From NCBI GenBank assembly GCA_913058185.1, contig CAJXQX010000024.1, positions 1 to 49,214 on the forward strand: a stretch of DNA of 49,214 nucleotides, written 5' to 3'. A program made the translations under genes and the position numbers. Below the pieces are notes generated by a model. It was given only the letters and a program-made list of their open reading frames with translations, did not search any database and was not told the DNA's origin. This document shows, piece by piece, positions 23,962-32,461 of the stretch (within the stretch, counting starts at the first letter, position 1; each line of letters opens with the position of its first letter). Source of the DNA: an uncultured Verrucomicrobiota bacterium (GTDB taxonomy: Bacteria; Verrucomicrobiota; Verrucomicrobiia; Opitutales; Opitutaceae).

Positions 23962-24648
23962 TCAATGACGATCGCCATTGAGTTCCGCCATGATGGTCGA
24001 AAGTTCGGCAAGTGCAGTCGTGCGATCTTTCGGCAGATCTTCGGGCAAAACCTGGCGCGCGTTGAGTGTCACAGATGAAAATGGCAGAGGAATAATGAAT
24101 CGATCCCAACTCCGGAGCTGTTTGACGCGGGAGAATTCGAAACCGATTAGAATAATAGGGATCTTGGCCCGTCGAGCGACGATCAATCCACCCGGTTTAA
24201 ATTCGTAAATCGGGCCGCGCGGGCCGTCCGGGGTGATCCCGAGGTCACCGCCTTCTTTCGCGACTTTGATCATCGCGTTGGCGGCCTCACGCGCCCCCCA
24301 GTGATTGGAGCCGCGAATCGCCTTGATCCCGGCCATAGCCAGAAACCCCGCCAACCAAGCGCCGTCCTTGCTCGCGCTGATGATACAATGAAGAGATCCG
24401 TTGCTCCGAAACCTACGGATGAGTTCAACCCCCATAAATAATCGGTTGTGCCACATGGCGAGGGCAGCCGGAACGTCCCGACGACCGAGCACCGCGCGCG
24501 ATTCCGGAGATGTTTTAATGCGGATCGTGCGTCCCCAGAGCTTGAGCATATTTCCCAACAGCCACAGTGACACCCGTTGCCTACCGGTGATATCGACAGC
24601 AGCGGCACGATTTTCGGAAGGGGAGGACACGGCGCGGTTCTTGGGCAT
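23962..24648 (-). CDS. DUF374-family lysophospholipid acyltransferase-like protein
   Basis: Acyltransferase of the LPLAT superfamily, DUF374 branch, usually placed in lipid A or envelope lipid acylation at the inner membrane. The 228-residue product has the reactive motif MWHNRLFMG near residue 66 (HxxxxF variant of HxxxxD). ISASKDGAWLAGFLAMAG, GSNHWGAREAANAM and GGDLGITPDGPRGPIYEFKPG follow and are all DUF374 hallmarks. The first in-frame start is TTG at 24651; the ATG one codon later is chosen. The acyl acceptor is not determinable. It is divergent from the small gene at 24723. Confidence 0.88.
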   Translation of the reverse strand: MPKNRAVSSPSENRAAAVDITGRQRVSLWLLGNMLKLWGRTIRIKTSPESRAVLGRRDVPAALAMWHNRLFMGVELIRRFRSNGSLHCIISASKDGAWLAGFLAMAGIKAIRGSNHWGAREAANAMIKVAKEGGDLGITPDGPRGPIYEFKPGGLIVARRAKIPIILIGFEFSRVKQLRSWDRFIIPLPFSSVTLNARQVLPEDLPKDRTTALAELSTIMAELNGDRH

Positions 24649-24722
24649 CAAACCCGGCCCGCCAAGCCTTCTTTCGGTGGGGGAGGTTTGACGTGGCTTG
24701 ATCAGGGCTTCTGCTCAGGCCG

Positions 24723-25247
24723 ATGTCTTTGCCCGTTTGTCCTCATTTGCCAACGCCCCGCGCCGGGATGGATTGGCGCGTCTATCAGCGGCATGGGGAT
24801 ACCAGAGGGGCGGGTTTCTACGGAACCTGTCTGGAGTATGGGCATGCGTTATGGCACCGGCAACTGCCGGCCCGGGCGTTATTGTGTCTCGATCGGGCGA
24901 TGGGAGCGGATCTGGGAGAGCCTGACGCCGTTCTGAGTTCCTGGCCGATGCCTTACGCTGCGATGGCGTGGATCATGCGGGAAGTGCCGCGAGACCTGTT
25001 TTGTGGGAATCCTCGGGTACATTTTCAGCATTACGCGGATCGCATGAATCCTCCGCGCGAAGAATTACGACGATGGCGGGCTTGGGCTTGCTGGGCTTTG
25101 GCCTGCCGGGTGCGGCCTGAACTCCCGGGTGACCCCAAGCATGATGTGGTCGAACCCACCGCAGTAGAGATCGCCGAACAAATTGAAATTCTGGGTTCAT
25201 CCCAGGAAGTTGAAATGTGGCGCCAAGTCCTCGCTGGGAGGTTCTGA
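24723..25247 (+). CDS. Conserved-looking hypothetical protein
   Basis: A 174-residue, Trp-, Arg- and Pro-rich soluble protein that I do not recognise. It begins MSLPVCPHLPTPRAGMDWRV and has an aromatic-rich centre (LEYGHALWHRQLPARALLCLDRAM, then WPMPYAAMAWIMREVP). A helical end (REELRRWRAWACWALACRV, IAEQIEILGSSQEVEMWRQV) follows. There is no signal peptide or transmembrane helix. Codon positions look coding, and the frame fills the space between a divergent acyltransferase and the tRNA-Asp terminator. The helical second half could be a TPR-like or all-alpha domain, but no motif supports a function. Confidence 0.7.
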   Translation: MSLPVCPHLPTPRAGMDWRVYQRHGDTRGAGFYGTCLEYGHALWHRQLPARALLCLDRAMGADLGEPDAVLSSWPMPYAAMAWIMREVPRDLFCGNPRVHFQHYADRMNPPREELRRWRAWACWALACRVRPELPGDPKHDVVEPTAVEIAEQIEILGSSQEVEMWRQVLAGRF

Positions 25248-25288
25248 TCTTTTTGTCAGTCTTCGTATCATCGCCCCATTCGGGGCCC

Positions 25289-25318
25289 AAAAAAGCCTCC
25301 GGGATTTACCGGAGGCTT
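25289..25318 (-). terminator. Intrinsic terminator of tRNA-Asp
   Basis: On the minus strand, AAGCCTCCGG and CCGGAGGCTT form a perfect 10-bp stem (25309-25318 with 25293-25302) around a six-base loop, running into six T residues (A25289-A25294 on the plus strand). It starts four bases past the tRNA-Asp CCA end. Confidence 0.9.
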
Positions 25319-25322
25319 AAAA

Positions 25323-25399
25323 TGGCGGGATGGACGGGACTCGAACCCGCGGCCTTCTGCGTGACAGGCAGACGCTCTAACCAACTGAGCTACCACCCC
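25323..25399 (-). tRNA. tRNA-Asp, anticodon GTC
   Basis: A 77-base cloverleaf with encoded CCA. The acceptor stem is GGGGTGG/CCATCCC with discriminator G73, an aspartate feature. The D-loop keeps GG, the anticodon loop is CTGTCAC (GTC), and the T-loop is the standard TTCGAGT. A terminator follows immediately. Confidence 0.97.
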
Positions 25400-25649
25400 T
25401 GAAAGGGAAAGAGGCGAGACCGTAGAATTGGATTGAGGCAAGTCAAGCGCTCTTAGTTTTCTTTTTGTTCCGGGCGACGATTTGGGGCCTCATCGAGAAG
25501 CCAAAGCGTCCGCAGGAATGGCTTAAATAGACGGTCCGGTCCAATGCGTCTTAGGAAAATTCGGTCCAGAAGAAGCCCAATAGCGATCATGTCCGGCCGC
25601 GCTGAGGCAAACCAACTGATTCAGGCCATTTTCTCCGAGTAGGAGCGGT

Positions 25650-26741
25650 CTAGAAATCCCACTCAATTCCCGACTGGATGGTGAGACGGCCCTTTTCGGC
25701 AGGGCTATATATACCATAGAAGGGGGGCAGGGAATCTAGAATCGTGGAGGGGATCGGTCCCAAGGTGTTATCGTAAATGTAATTCCCGGTAATGGTGAAC
25801 GCGATCGACTTTGAAAGCGCCGCGCGCAGTTTTATCTCAGCATCAGCCTTCCAAACTTCGGTTTCTTCAAACCCGATCCGGTATTTGAGACGTTGTTCAA
25901 TGGATACGCGCTCATTGAAGTGATATTCGAAACGCTCAAAGAAACCTCCGGAAACGATCCAATCGCCGTCGTAGGCAGTGCCTTTTTCGGATTCTGACAG
26001 AGCGATACCAGGCCCGAAATCAAGCATGATCCCGGGTTTGTCGATGAGTTTGAAACCATAGCCGAAAAGCGTTTCGAGCTCGTGATCAATCAGAGCGATC
26101 TCATCCACATTGTAGCTGATGCTGCCGAAATAGTAGCGATTGGGATTCTTAAGAATGTTCAGGTAGCTGGCCTCGGCACCGTAGGCGTCTACGACTGTCC
26201 CCGCCGGTTCATACTCGGCCTGATTATAATTAGCGCGCGCTTCGATCACCGAGTTTTTAGTGGCCCGGATATAGAGGCCGGAAACCCCATAATTATACGT
26301 GACTCCCTGAAGCCCCAATCCAGCACCGGTATCGGGAAATCCCGGAGGGACGGTGCCTAATGCCCCCTGCTTGAAATTGGCCGTGCTGTAATTGCCGTTA
26401 AACGAAAGAGACCTTTTAACATAGGGTTTATCGGGGTCCTTGGCCGTCTCCGCTCGGGCCACTGTAACGGGGTCCGGAGCGGTGACCTGTTCCATCGCCG
26501 CACTCTTGGCGGCATGAGCGGAATCATCCTCCGCGGATTGAGTCTCGCGACTGGTGTTATCGATGTCGGATCGGGCGATGGTGATTTCGCCGATAAGGTC
26601 GGCCTTGATCGTAACTTGGCTTCCGTTGTCTTGGAGAACTTCACCCTTTAAAATTGTGCCATTTTTGAGCCGAATCGTGGAGGCGGAAACGGAAGCACCG
26701 ATGCAGATGAGGTAAACCAGAAGGAGGGGGCGAAATTGCAT
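25650..26741 (-). CDS. DUF481 outer-membrane beta-barrel protein
   Basis: The 363-residue product starts MQFRPLLLVYLICIGASVSA, a signal peptide. An Lsm-like strand segment follows (STIRLKNGTILKGEVLQDNG, then VTIKADLIGEITIARSDI). A low-complexity Ala/Glu linker runs from about 65 to 105. The remainder is a DUF481 barrel of alternating strands from SLSFNGNYSTANFKQG onward. It ends IQSGIEWDF, with the terminal Phe expected of BAM substrates. An upstream start at 26777 would put 12 residues before the signal peptide. It is divergent from the transporter/HEAT operon. The function is unknown, as for the family. Confidence 0.88.
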   Translation of the reverse strand: MQFRPLLLVYLICIGASVSASTIRLKNGTILKGEVLQDNGSQVTIKADLIGEITIARSDIDNTSRETQSAEDDSAHAAKSAAMEQVTAPDPVTVARAETAKDPDKPYVKRSLSFNGNYSTANFKQGALGTVPPGFPDTGAGLGLQGVTYNYGVSGLYIRATKNSVIEARANYNQAEYEPAGTVVDAYGAEASYLNILKNPNRYYFGSISYNVDEIALIDHELETLFGYGFKLIDKPGIMLDFGPGIALSESEKGTAYDGDWIVSGGFFERFEYHFNERVSIEQRLKYRIGFEETEVWKADAEIKLRAALSKSIAFTITGNYIYDNTLGPIPSTILDSLPPFYGIYSPAEKGRLTIQSGIEWDF

Positions 26742-26976
26742 AGCGTCGACGAATGTCGGCGCGGTTGCTTTGAGCAACGCAAAAAATTCGATTCTGGGTG
26801 GCGGCGCGAGAAGGGCTTGTGGGGGGGAGGAGAAATTGGGACATCCGCTTGAGCTCGGCCGTTATACTCAAACTTATGCTCGCCTTGCCGGAGTGAGCGG
26901 AAAGAGAGTCGGTCGGTGATGAATCAGTGTTGCCAAGGGCAAAACAATCCTGCCGGTCGAGCGTGAAATATACGCC

Positions 26977-29900
26977 ATGAGCAATAAATATCGCTACAAA
27001 TCCGGCGATCCATGGCGGGTGGTTCCTTTTATGCTGTTGGGGGCGGTATTGCAGGGAGGTTTGGCGATTGGGGTCAGTGCGGCGGATTCCCTCTTTATAT
27101 CGAATATAGGGGCTGACCAATTACCCGTCATTTACGCCTGCATGCCGCTGCTGATGTTGGCCTACATCAGTGCCTATACTCGGATCCTCAATCGATGGGG
27201 AATCGACCGGTTGTTTGTAGCGACCATCGGAGTTTTGGTGGTGGGTGGATTTGGATTCTCCTACCTGCTGCGCACCGAAGATCCGTCGGATTCGATCTAT
27301 TACATCGCGATGTTTTACAGCTCGCTGTGGTATATCGCGCTGTATTCTTTGTTGTGGAACTTCATCGATGGTTTTTTTGACCTGAGTGAAGCGAAACGAT
27401 TATTCGGTCTGATTGCCGGAGGGGCTGCGGTGGGCGCGATTGGGGGAGGGTTTTTGGTCTCGAGTCTGAGTGAAGTCATGGGTGTGGCGTGGCTGTTTGG
27501 CGTTTGGGCCACGACTGTTTTAATGGCCCTGCCGATCGTGTGGTGGATCGTGCGCAATGTGCCCCGAATTGTGGGTGATGATGGCGGCGAACAGACCGAT
27601 GAGGACGTTAGTCTCAAAGATACGCTGAAAACGGTGCTGGGTTCGCGTTATGTCACGGTCCTGACGCTGGTGATTTTCACGGTGTCAGTGGCGGCCACCC
27701 TATGTGAATTTCGCTACTACACTATTTTTGAAGAGCACTATCCGGAAGAGAAAGCGTTGGCGGGTCTGTTTGGCCAGCTTTATGCTGGGGTGAATGTCGT
27801 CAACTTGGTGGTTACCCTGTTTTTGTTTCGGGTGATGGTGCGTTGGTTCGGGGTACGCAACGTGGCGATCATCCAGCCGGTGGTGTTTCTCGCCGTATTC
27901 GGTGTTTTGTTGCTAAATGGGGGGTTCGCGGCGGCCCTGTTTGGCTTCGTCGCTTTTCAAGGAGTGATGACTTCGATCGAATACAATAATCAGAATTTAT
28001 TGTTCAATGTGCTGCCCGAGCAGGGTAAGGAGGCGACCAGAACGTTTATTGAGGGGATCTGCGACCCCGTCGCCACGGCCAGTGCGGGCATCTTTCTGTT
28101 GGGCGCGCAGCATGTATTTTCCGATGCGGGCCTGTCGGGAGTTGGCTTTGGGGTTTCGTTCATCTGTTTGATTCTGGTGCTGGTCTTACGGGTGGAATTC
28201 GTTAAGTCCATGACGCTCAACGTGCGTCGCAGTTGGTTGGATTTCAGCCGCACGGAACGTATCCGATCCTTTGTCCGGAAGTCGGATTTGGTGTTCTTGC
28301 AGGAAAGGGCGGACGCCCCCACGGCCCATGAGCGAGAGCGGTTGGCCGCGATGGAGAGGCTGTGGCAGCTCGATCCCGTCGACACGTTGGTGCGTTTATT
28401 GGATTTCTATCCGCGCATGACTCCCGCCATCCACGATGACGCGGGTGAGTTGCTCGGCCGGATTTTGCTCACCGATAACCCCAAGGTGATTGACCGTTGT
28501 TTGACATGGGCGGAAGAGAACGGAGCGAACTGCGACCCACTGGTCCTGGAGTATTTCGGCCAACAGCGGTTGGTACCGGTCGAGATCGGTCGGGCTCGGG
28601 TGCGTTCAAGTAACCCGCGGGATCGAGCGGCGGGCGCAGTGGTATTATGGGAAAGCGGTCGAGTCGTTGATGCGCAGACCGCGCTCCGGGTGATTGATGA
28701 CTTGTTGGAAGGAGATACGAATGAAGCGGAGTCCGGATGGCATGCGCTGAGTATGATCGGAGAAATTCGATTCATCCCCCGATTGCTGCCGAACCTGCGT
28801 AGCCCGGATCCGGTTTTACGACTGCGGGCACTCCACGCCCTACAACCGCTCATGGGGCCGGATACTTCGGGGGTGCAGCGAGATCTGCTGCGCCTGATGG
28901 CGGGAAACAAGCGACTGGAAGAGCGACTCTTGGTGATCGAAGCGGTCAAGAGCATCGGAGACTCTGCCATCATTGAACCCCTGCTCCGCTTGACGAGTGA
29001 CACGGAGCCGCATGAACGGCGGAGCTTGGAGCATATGTTGACCAGTTTTGGGCCACGGGGCGTTCCAGCTGCGGTCAAAGTCTTGCGCGGAACCCATTAT
29101 CCTCTGGACTCCCGTTCGATTGCGGCGAAGGCCTTGGCCCGCGTGGCGTTTTCGCAGCTGGAGCAGATGGTGCCTGAACTGATTGATGACATTGTGCGAC
29201 GGGCCTATGTGGTGGTCGCCTACCGTCACGTGCTGAAGCTCAATGCCGATCGTGGACCGGGCACCAAAGCGTTGGGGTTGGTTTACCAAGATCTGCCGCG
29301 GTTGATGCTCGAACTTGTGTTGGAGTTGCTGAGTGTGATTGGCCGGTTGTCCGGCTATGAATCGGTCTTGGCGGCTTTGCGGGCGGAGACCGGTCGGGGG
29401 CGCGGTTATGCCTTGGAAAGCCTCGAACAGGCCTGCGGTCGCCAGTTGTTCGACCGGTTGTTGCCGATCTTGGATGAACGACCAGACCAGGAAATTTTGG
29501 CGATGGGGTTGAAGCTCGGGGTCGCCCCGGACATTTCAGTCGAAGCTATTGTCGAGCAATCATTGGGGTCCGCGTTTGCGATGGAAGCCTCCGCAGCACT
29601 GCAAGCAAAGGTTGAGGCTGATCCGGAACGGGTTCAGGAAATCTGCTTAAGTTCGCTGGTCGCCCAGCCCCATCCGATGGTGCGAATGACCGCCCGATCC
29701 CTGATGCGGCGGTCGGACCCCAGCCTGCCGAATGAATCCACGGTGGTGGAGCAAGTGTTCGAATTGGTACAGCACGTGTTCTTTCGCAACTGGGGGGTAC
29801 GCTCTCTTGAGGCGGTGGCCGAACAACTGGAGGAGCGTTGGCACGAGAAGGGAGAAGTGGTGGTGAATTTAGGGCGTAAAATGGATCGCTTTGGCGTGGC

Positions 29901-30132
29901 CTTGGAAGGGAGCTTCGAGGAAGCGAATACCAAGGAAACGGTTTCACTGCCATCGCCGGCGAATTTTGGCCGGGAGTCCTTGGGCGAAGGGCGCCTAGAT
30001 CAGAGACGCTCAGTGGTGGTGAGGGACCGCGCCCGGATTCTGTGGATGCCGGCCAGTGCTTTGCGCTCCTGTCTTCAAGCTCAACCTCGACTGGCGATTG
30101 ATTTGATGATTTGGAAACTGGCTCAACCATGA
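26977..30132 (+). CDS. NTT/MFS-like transporter fused to HEAT repeats and a CNB-like domain
   Basis: A 1051-residue protein with three regions. Residues 15-420 contain about 12 hydrophobic helices with the feel of nucleotide-transporter-like MFS proteins (AADSLFISNIGADQLPVIYACMPLLMLAYIS; AKRLFGLIAGGAAVGAIGGGFLV). Residues 440-900 are helical pairs typical of HEAT/PBS-lyase repeats (SGWHALSMIGEIRFIPRLLPNL; VLRLRALHALQPLMG; RLLVIEAVKSIGDSAIIEPLL). Residues 915-1051 match a cyclic-nucleotide-binding-like fold (VFFRNWGVRSLEAVAEQLEE, KGEVVVNLGRKMDRFGVALEG, FGRESLGEG, then a capping helix). It heads a four-gene operon; its stop overlaps the next start (ATGA). Whether it transports or only senses is unknown. 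Confidence 0.85.
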   Translation: MSNKYRYKSGDPWRVVPFMLLGAVLQGGLAIGVSAADSLFISNIGADQLPVIYACMPLLMLAYISAYTRILNRWGIDRLFVATIGVLVVGGFGFSYLLRTEDPSDSIYYIAMFYSSLWYIALYSLLWNFIDGFFDLSEAKRLFGLIAGGAAVGAIGGGFLVSSLSEVMGVAWLFGVWATTVLMALPIVWWIVRNVPRIVGDDGGEQTDEDVSLKDTLKTVLGSRYVTVLTLVIFTVSVAATLCEFRYYTIFEEHYPEEKALAGLFGQLYAGVNVVNLVVTLFLFRVMVRWFGVRNVAIIQPVVFLAVFGVLLLNGGFAAALFGFVAFQGVMTSIEYNNQNLLFNVLPEQGKEATRTFIEGICDPVATASAGIFLLGAQHVFSDAGLSGVGFGVSFICLILVLVLRVEFVKSMTLNVRRSWLDFSRTERIRSFVRKSDLVFLQERADAPTAHERERLAAMERLWQLDPVDTLVRLLDFYPRMTPAIHDDAGELLGRILLTDNPKVIDRCLTWAEENGANCDPLVLEYFGQQRLVPVEIGRARVRSSNPRDRAAGAVVLWESGRVVDAQTALRVIDDLLEGDTNEAESGWHALSMIGEIRFIPRLLPNLRSPDPVLRLRALHALQPLMGPDTSGVQRDLLRLMAGNKRLEERLLVIEAVKSIGDSAIIEPLLRLTSDTEPHERRSLEHMLTSFGPRGVPAAVKVLRGTHYPLDSRSIAAKALARVAFSQLEQMVPELIDDIVRRAYVVVAYRHVLKLNADRGPGTKALGLVYQDLPRLMLELVLELLSVIGRLSGYESVLAALRAETGRGRGYALESLEQACGRQLFDRLLPILDERPDQEILAMGLKLGVAPDISVEAIVEQSLGSAFAMEASAALQAKVEADPERVQEICLSSLVAQPHPMVRMTARSLMRRSDPSLPNESTVVEQVFELVQHVFFRNWGVRSLEAVAEQLEERWHEKGEVVVNLGRKMDRFGVALEGSFEEANTKETVSLPSPANFGRESLGEGRLDQRRSVVVRDRARILWMPASALRSCLQAQPRLAIDLMIWKLAQP

Positions 30133-32069
30133 AGCGACCTACCTTTCAGTTCAAAATTCGTACGTGGCTGCAACTCGGATTGCTACCGGCTTTGACAGGT
30201 ATCGCGATTTGGATTGGCTGGGGCCTTTATGACGATTTGCGCCGGATCATTCTGGAGCGTTTTGATCGGCAGCTGACGTCTCCCAGCGTGGTTGTGGCAG
30301 CTTTCATTGATGTGGAGGAGCATCAATGGTTGGCCGAAAACAGGAACGTGCGGGCCCTAACCTATGTGCCCGGGGAAGATGTCTTTTTCGCCTTGGCGGA
30401 TTACGACGGCGTTACGAAAATGGTGCAATTCTCGCCGGAGGATGGTCGTCTTCCGGCCGCTGGGATTACGCTCAACCCTGCGATAGTAGACCTAGCTTTT
30501 GATATCACGACCGGGAGTTTGATGGGTTTGACCGAAGCGGGTGGTCAGCTGGTGCGGGTAAACCCGAATACGGGTGGCAGCCAGACGTTGATCGATGCGC
30601 CCAACGGAGTGCATGAGATTGCTAGCGCGGGTGAAGGCGGGGTATGGATCAAAGCCAATGATGTGCGTCTTTGGCAGGTTGGACTGGGAACGGATGCGCC
30701 GGGATTACCGATTCCGGAAATTTATGATCCCCCCCGTCTCGTCGGAACGAATCCGGCGGGTGACGCGCTCCTTTGGATCAATGCGCCTGACGACGAGTTG
30801 GTCTGGCAGAATATTGAGGACGGAGAAATCAAGAGGGTGCCATGGACCGGGGAGATCGATCTGCCGCAGGAATTGGGGTATGATGTTACCCGCGAACGTT
30901 GGGTGGCAGCTCAGGAGAAATTGTGGGTGGTCGATTTGGCGGCGAACACGGAAGTCCCCGATTCTTTTGTGGCCGCTTATGGCCGTGAGGATTCGGATGA
31001 GTATCGGCGCTTGATGGCGCCTCTGATCCGTATTCACGCCCGTTTAGGGCTAACCTATCTTTACACTCAGGTCGTCGAACCACCGGACCGCATTCGTTAT
31101 GTGGCGGATACGCTGGAAAGTGGCACCTATTCACCATTACTTTCAACCGACGTGTTACCGGCCGCGGAGGTGGAAGGCATCACCCGACTCAAGGCGGAGG
31201 GTTCACTTCATTTCACCGATCTCCAACAGTGGGATCAATGGGGTTGGTTGAAATCGGCTTTCGCGCCGATCTTCGACGAAGAAGATCAAGTAGTCGCGAT
31301 GACGGGGACAGATTTCAACGCGAGTCTGATCGAGCTCAGTTTAAGACGTTCTTTACTGGCGGTTTTCTTAATCGGCGGTTTCACCCTGGTCATCGCTTCG
31401 GGTTGGTCCTTGATTATATCGCGCTGGCTGCAACGTCCGATTGAGAATCTAAAATCAGGCGCCCTCGATGTGGCCGCGGGCGATTTCCAATCGCTGACGG
31501 TCTCCGGATCGCGGGAAGTGGACGCTTTAACCAAGGTGTTTAACGAAGCGAGTGCGATGATGGAGAGATCGGTTGAAAATTTGACAGACGAAGTGAATTT
31601 ATTGCTCCGACGGCGGGACCGAGCCGAGGTTCAGCGGGTGTTTGTCGACTCCTTGTCGCCTCCGTGCGTTTTTGAGGACGACCTTGCCGTCGTGGTGGAG
31701 CACTACACGGCTGGGGTGGGTGGGGCGATTGCACTAAAAGGTGATCGTCGACTGATATGGTGGGAAGAAACGGTGTCAGGTGAGCAGTCGCAGAAATCAC
31801 TGGTACGATTGGGTGGGGTCGCGGGGCAGGTCCGTACTCGGTTCGGCTCTCTCATCGCCCCCACCGACTCGCCCGGGCGGTGGCCCGACCATTTACGAGC
31901 GGTGCTTGCCTTGGATTTACAGAAACGGACTGCGATGGGGTGGGTGAAAAATCCCGCGGATCCGTTGCCGGTCTCGCGGGACGCAGAACGGTTCACCGTC
32001 GGCTGGTCTGATAGCGGGCCCGTTTTGGTATTGTCTCACTATGAACTGCAGGAGGCCGCTCCGTTATGA
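30129..32069 (+). CDS. Membrane sensor with HAMP domain and degenerate PP2C-like C terminus
   Basis: The 646-residue product begins MKRPTFQFKIRTWLQLGLLP with a first transmembrane helix (about 12-32). A periplasmic region of about 370 residues contains propeller-like repeats (LTYVPGEDVFFALADYDGV; VDLAFDITTGSLMGLTEAGG). The second helix (RSLLAVFLIGGFTLVIASGWSLI) is followed by a HAMP unit (RPIENLKSGALDVAAGDFQSL) and a coiled stretch. The last 140 residues have no kinase or cyclase motif. The segment AEVQRVFVDSLSPP ... VEHYTAGVGGAI resembles the start of SpoIIE/PP2C phosphatases with the metal Asp of GGD changed to Ala. It is the second gene of the operon, coupled by ATGA overlaps at both ends. 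Confidence 0.78.
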   Translation: MKRPTFQFKIRTWLQLGLLPALTGIAIWIGWGLYDDLRRIILERFDRQLTSPSVVVAAFIDVEEHQWLAENRNVRALTYVPGEDVFFALADYDGVTKMVQFSPEDGRLPAAGITLNPAIVDLAFDITTGSLMGLTEAGGQLVRVNPNTGGSQTLIDAPNGVHEIASAGEGGVWIKANDVRLWQVGLGTDAPGLPIPEIYDPPRLVGTNPAGDALLWINAPDDELVWQNIEDGEIKRVPWTGEIDLPQELGYDVTRERWVAAQEKLWVVDLAANTEVPDSFVAAYGREDSDEYRRLMAPLIRIHARLGLTYLYTQVVEPPDRIRYVADTLESGTYSPLLSTDVLPAAEVEGITRLKAEGSLHFTDLQQWDQWGWLKSAFAPIFDEEDQVVAMTGTDFNASLIELSLRRSLLAVFLIGGFTLVIASGWSLIISRWLQRPIENLKSGALDVAAGDFQSLTVSGSREVDALTKVFNEASAMMERSVENLTDEVNLLLRRRDRAEVQRVFVDSLSPPCVFEDDLAVVVEHYTAGVGGAIALKGDRRLIWWEETVSGEQSQKSLVRLGGVAGQVRTRFGSLIAPTDSPGRWPDHLRAVLALDLQKRTAMGWVKNPADPLPVSRDAERFTVGWSDSGPVLVLSHYELQEAAPL

Positions 32070-32461
32070 GTCCGGTGGAAATCATGTTTGCCCTCCAGCA
32101 GACGCCGCCGTTTGACAGCCTCACGGACAGCGAGTTGGAAATTGCAGCGACCGTAGCCGTGGAACTTCGCTTCGCAGCTGGGGCTTTGGTGTTGGGTCCG
32201 GGAGAGCCCTTTCATCGTTTGCTGATCAAGCTGGAGGGTTCGTGGCAATTAAATGATCAAGAACTGCCGGGCTTACTGGGGATTGAGTCCTTGTTGGCGG
32301 GGGCTGAGGGGCCCGGTGAAATTAGGGCGGGTGCGGCGGGCGCCAGATGCCTGACCTTCACCCGTGGACACTTTTTTACGTTAATCAATGAGTGCCCAAC
32401 GCTGTTGCTCTCTCTCCTTTCAAGTGCGGATCAAGTCAAGGAGGAGCGAGGCTTTTTATGA
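32066..32461 (+). CDS. Small stand-alone CNB-like (cyclic-nucleotide-binding fold) protein
   Basis: A 131-residue protein with the rhythm of a CNB/cNMP domain. A lead helix (LQQTPPFDSLTDSELEIAA) is followed by VAVELRFAAGALVLGPGEPFHRLLIKLEG, which aligns with the barrel entry of such domains. LPGLLGIESLLAGAEG stands where the phosphate-binding cassette would be. CLTFTRGHFFTLINECPTLLLSLL is the usual closing strand and helix. The Arg of a functional cassette is not evident, so nucleotide binding is doubtful. There is no DNA-binding domain, unlike Crp. The start overlaps the previous stop and the stop overlaps the next start (ATGA twice). Confidence 0.75.
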   Translation: MSPVEIMFALQQTPPFDSLTDSELEIAATVAVELRFAAGALVLGPGEPFHRLLIKLEGSWQLNDQELPGLLGIESLLAGAEGPGEIRAGAAGARCLTFTRGHFFTLINECPTLLLSLLSSADQVKEERGFL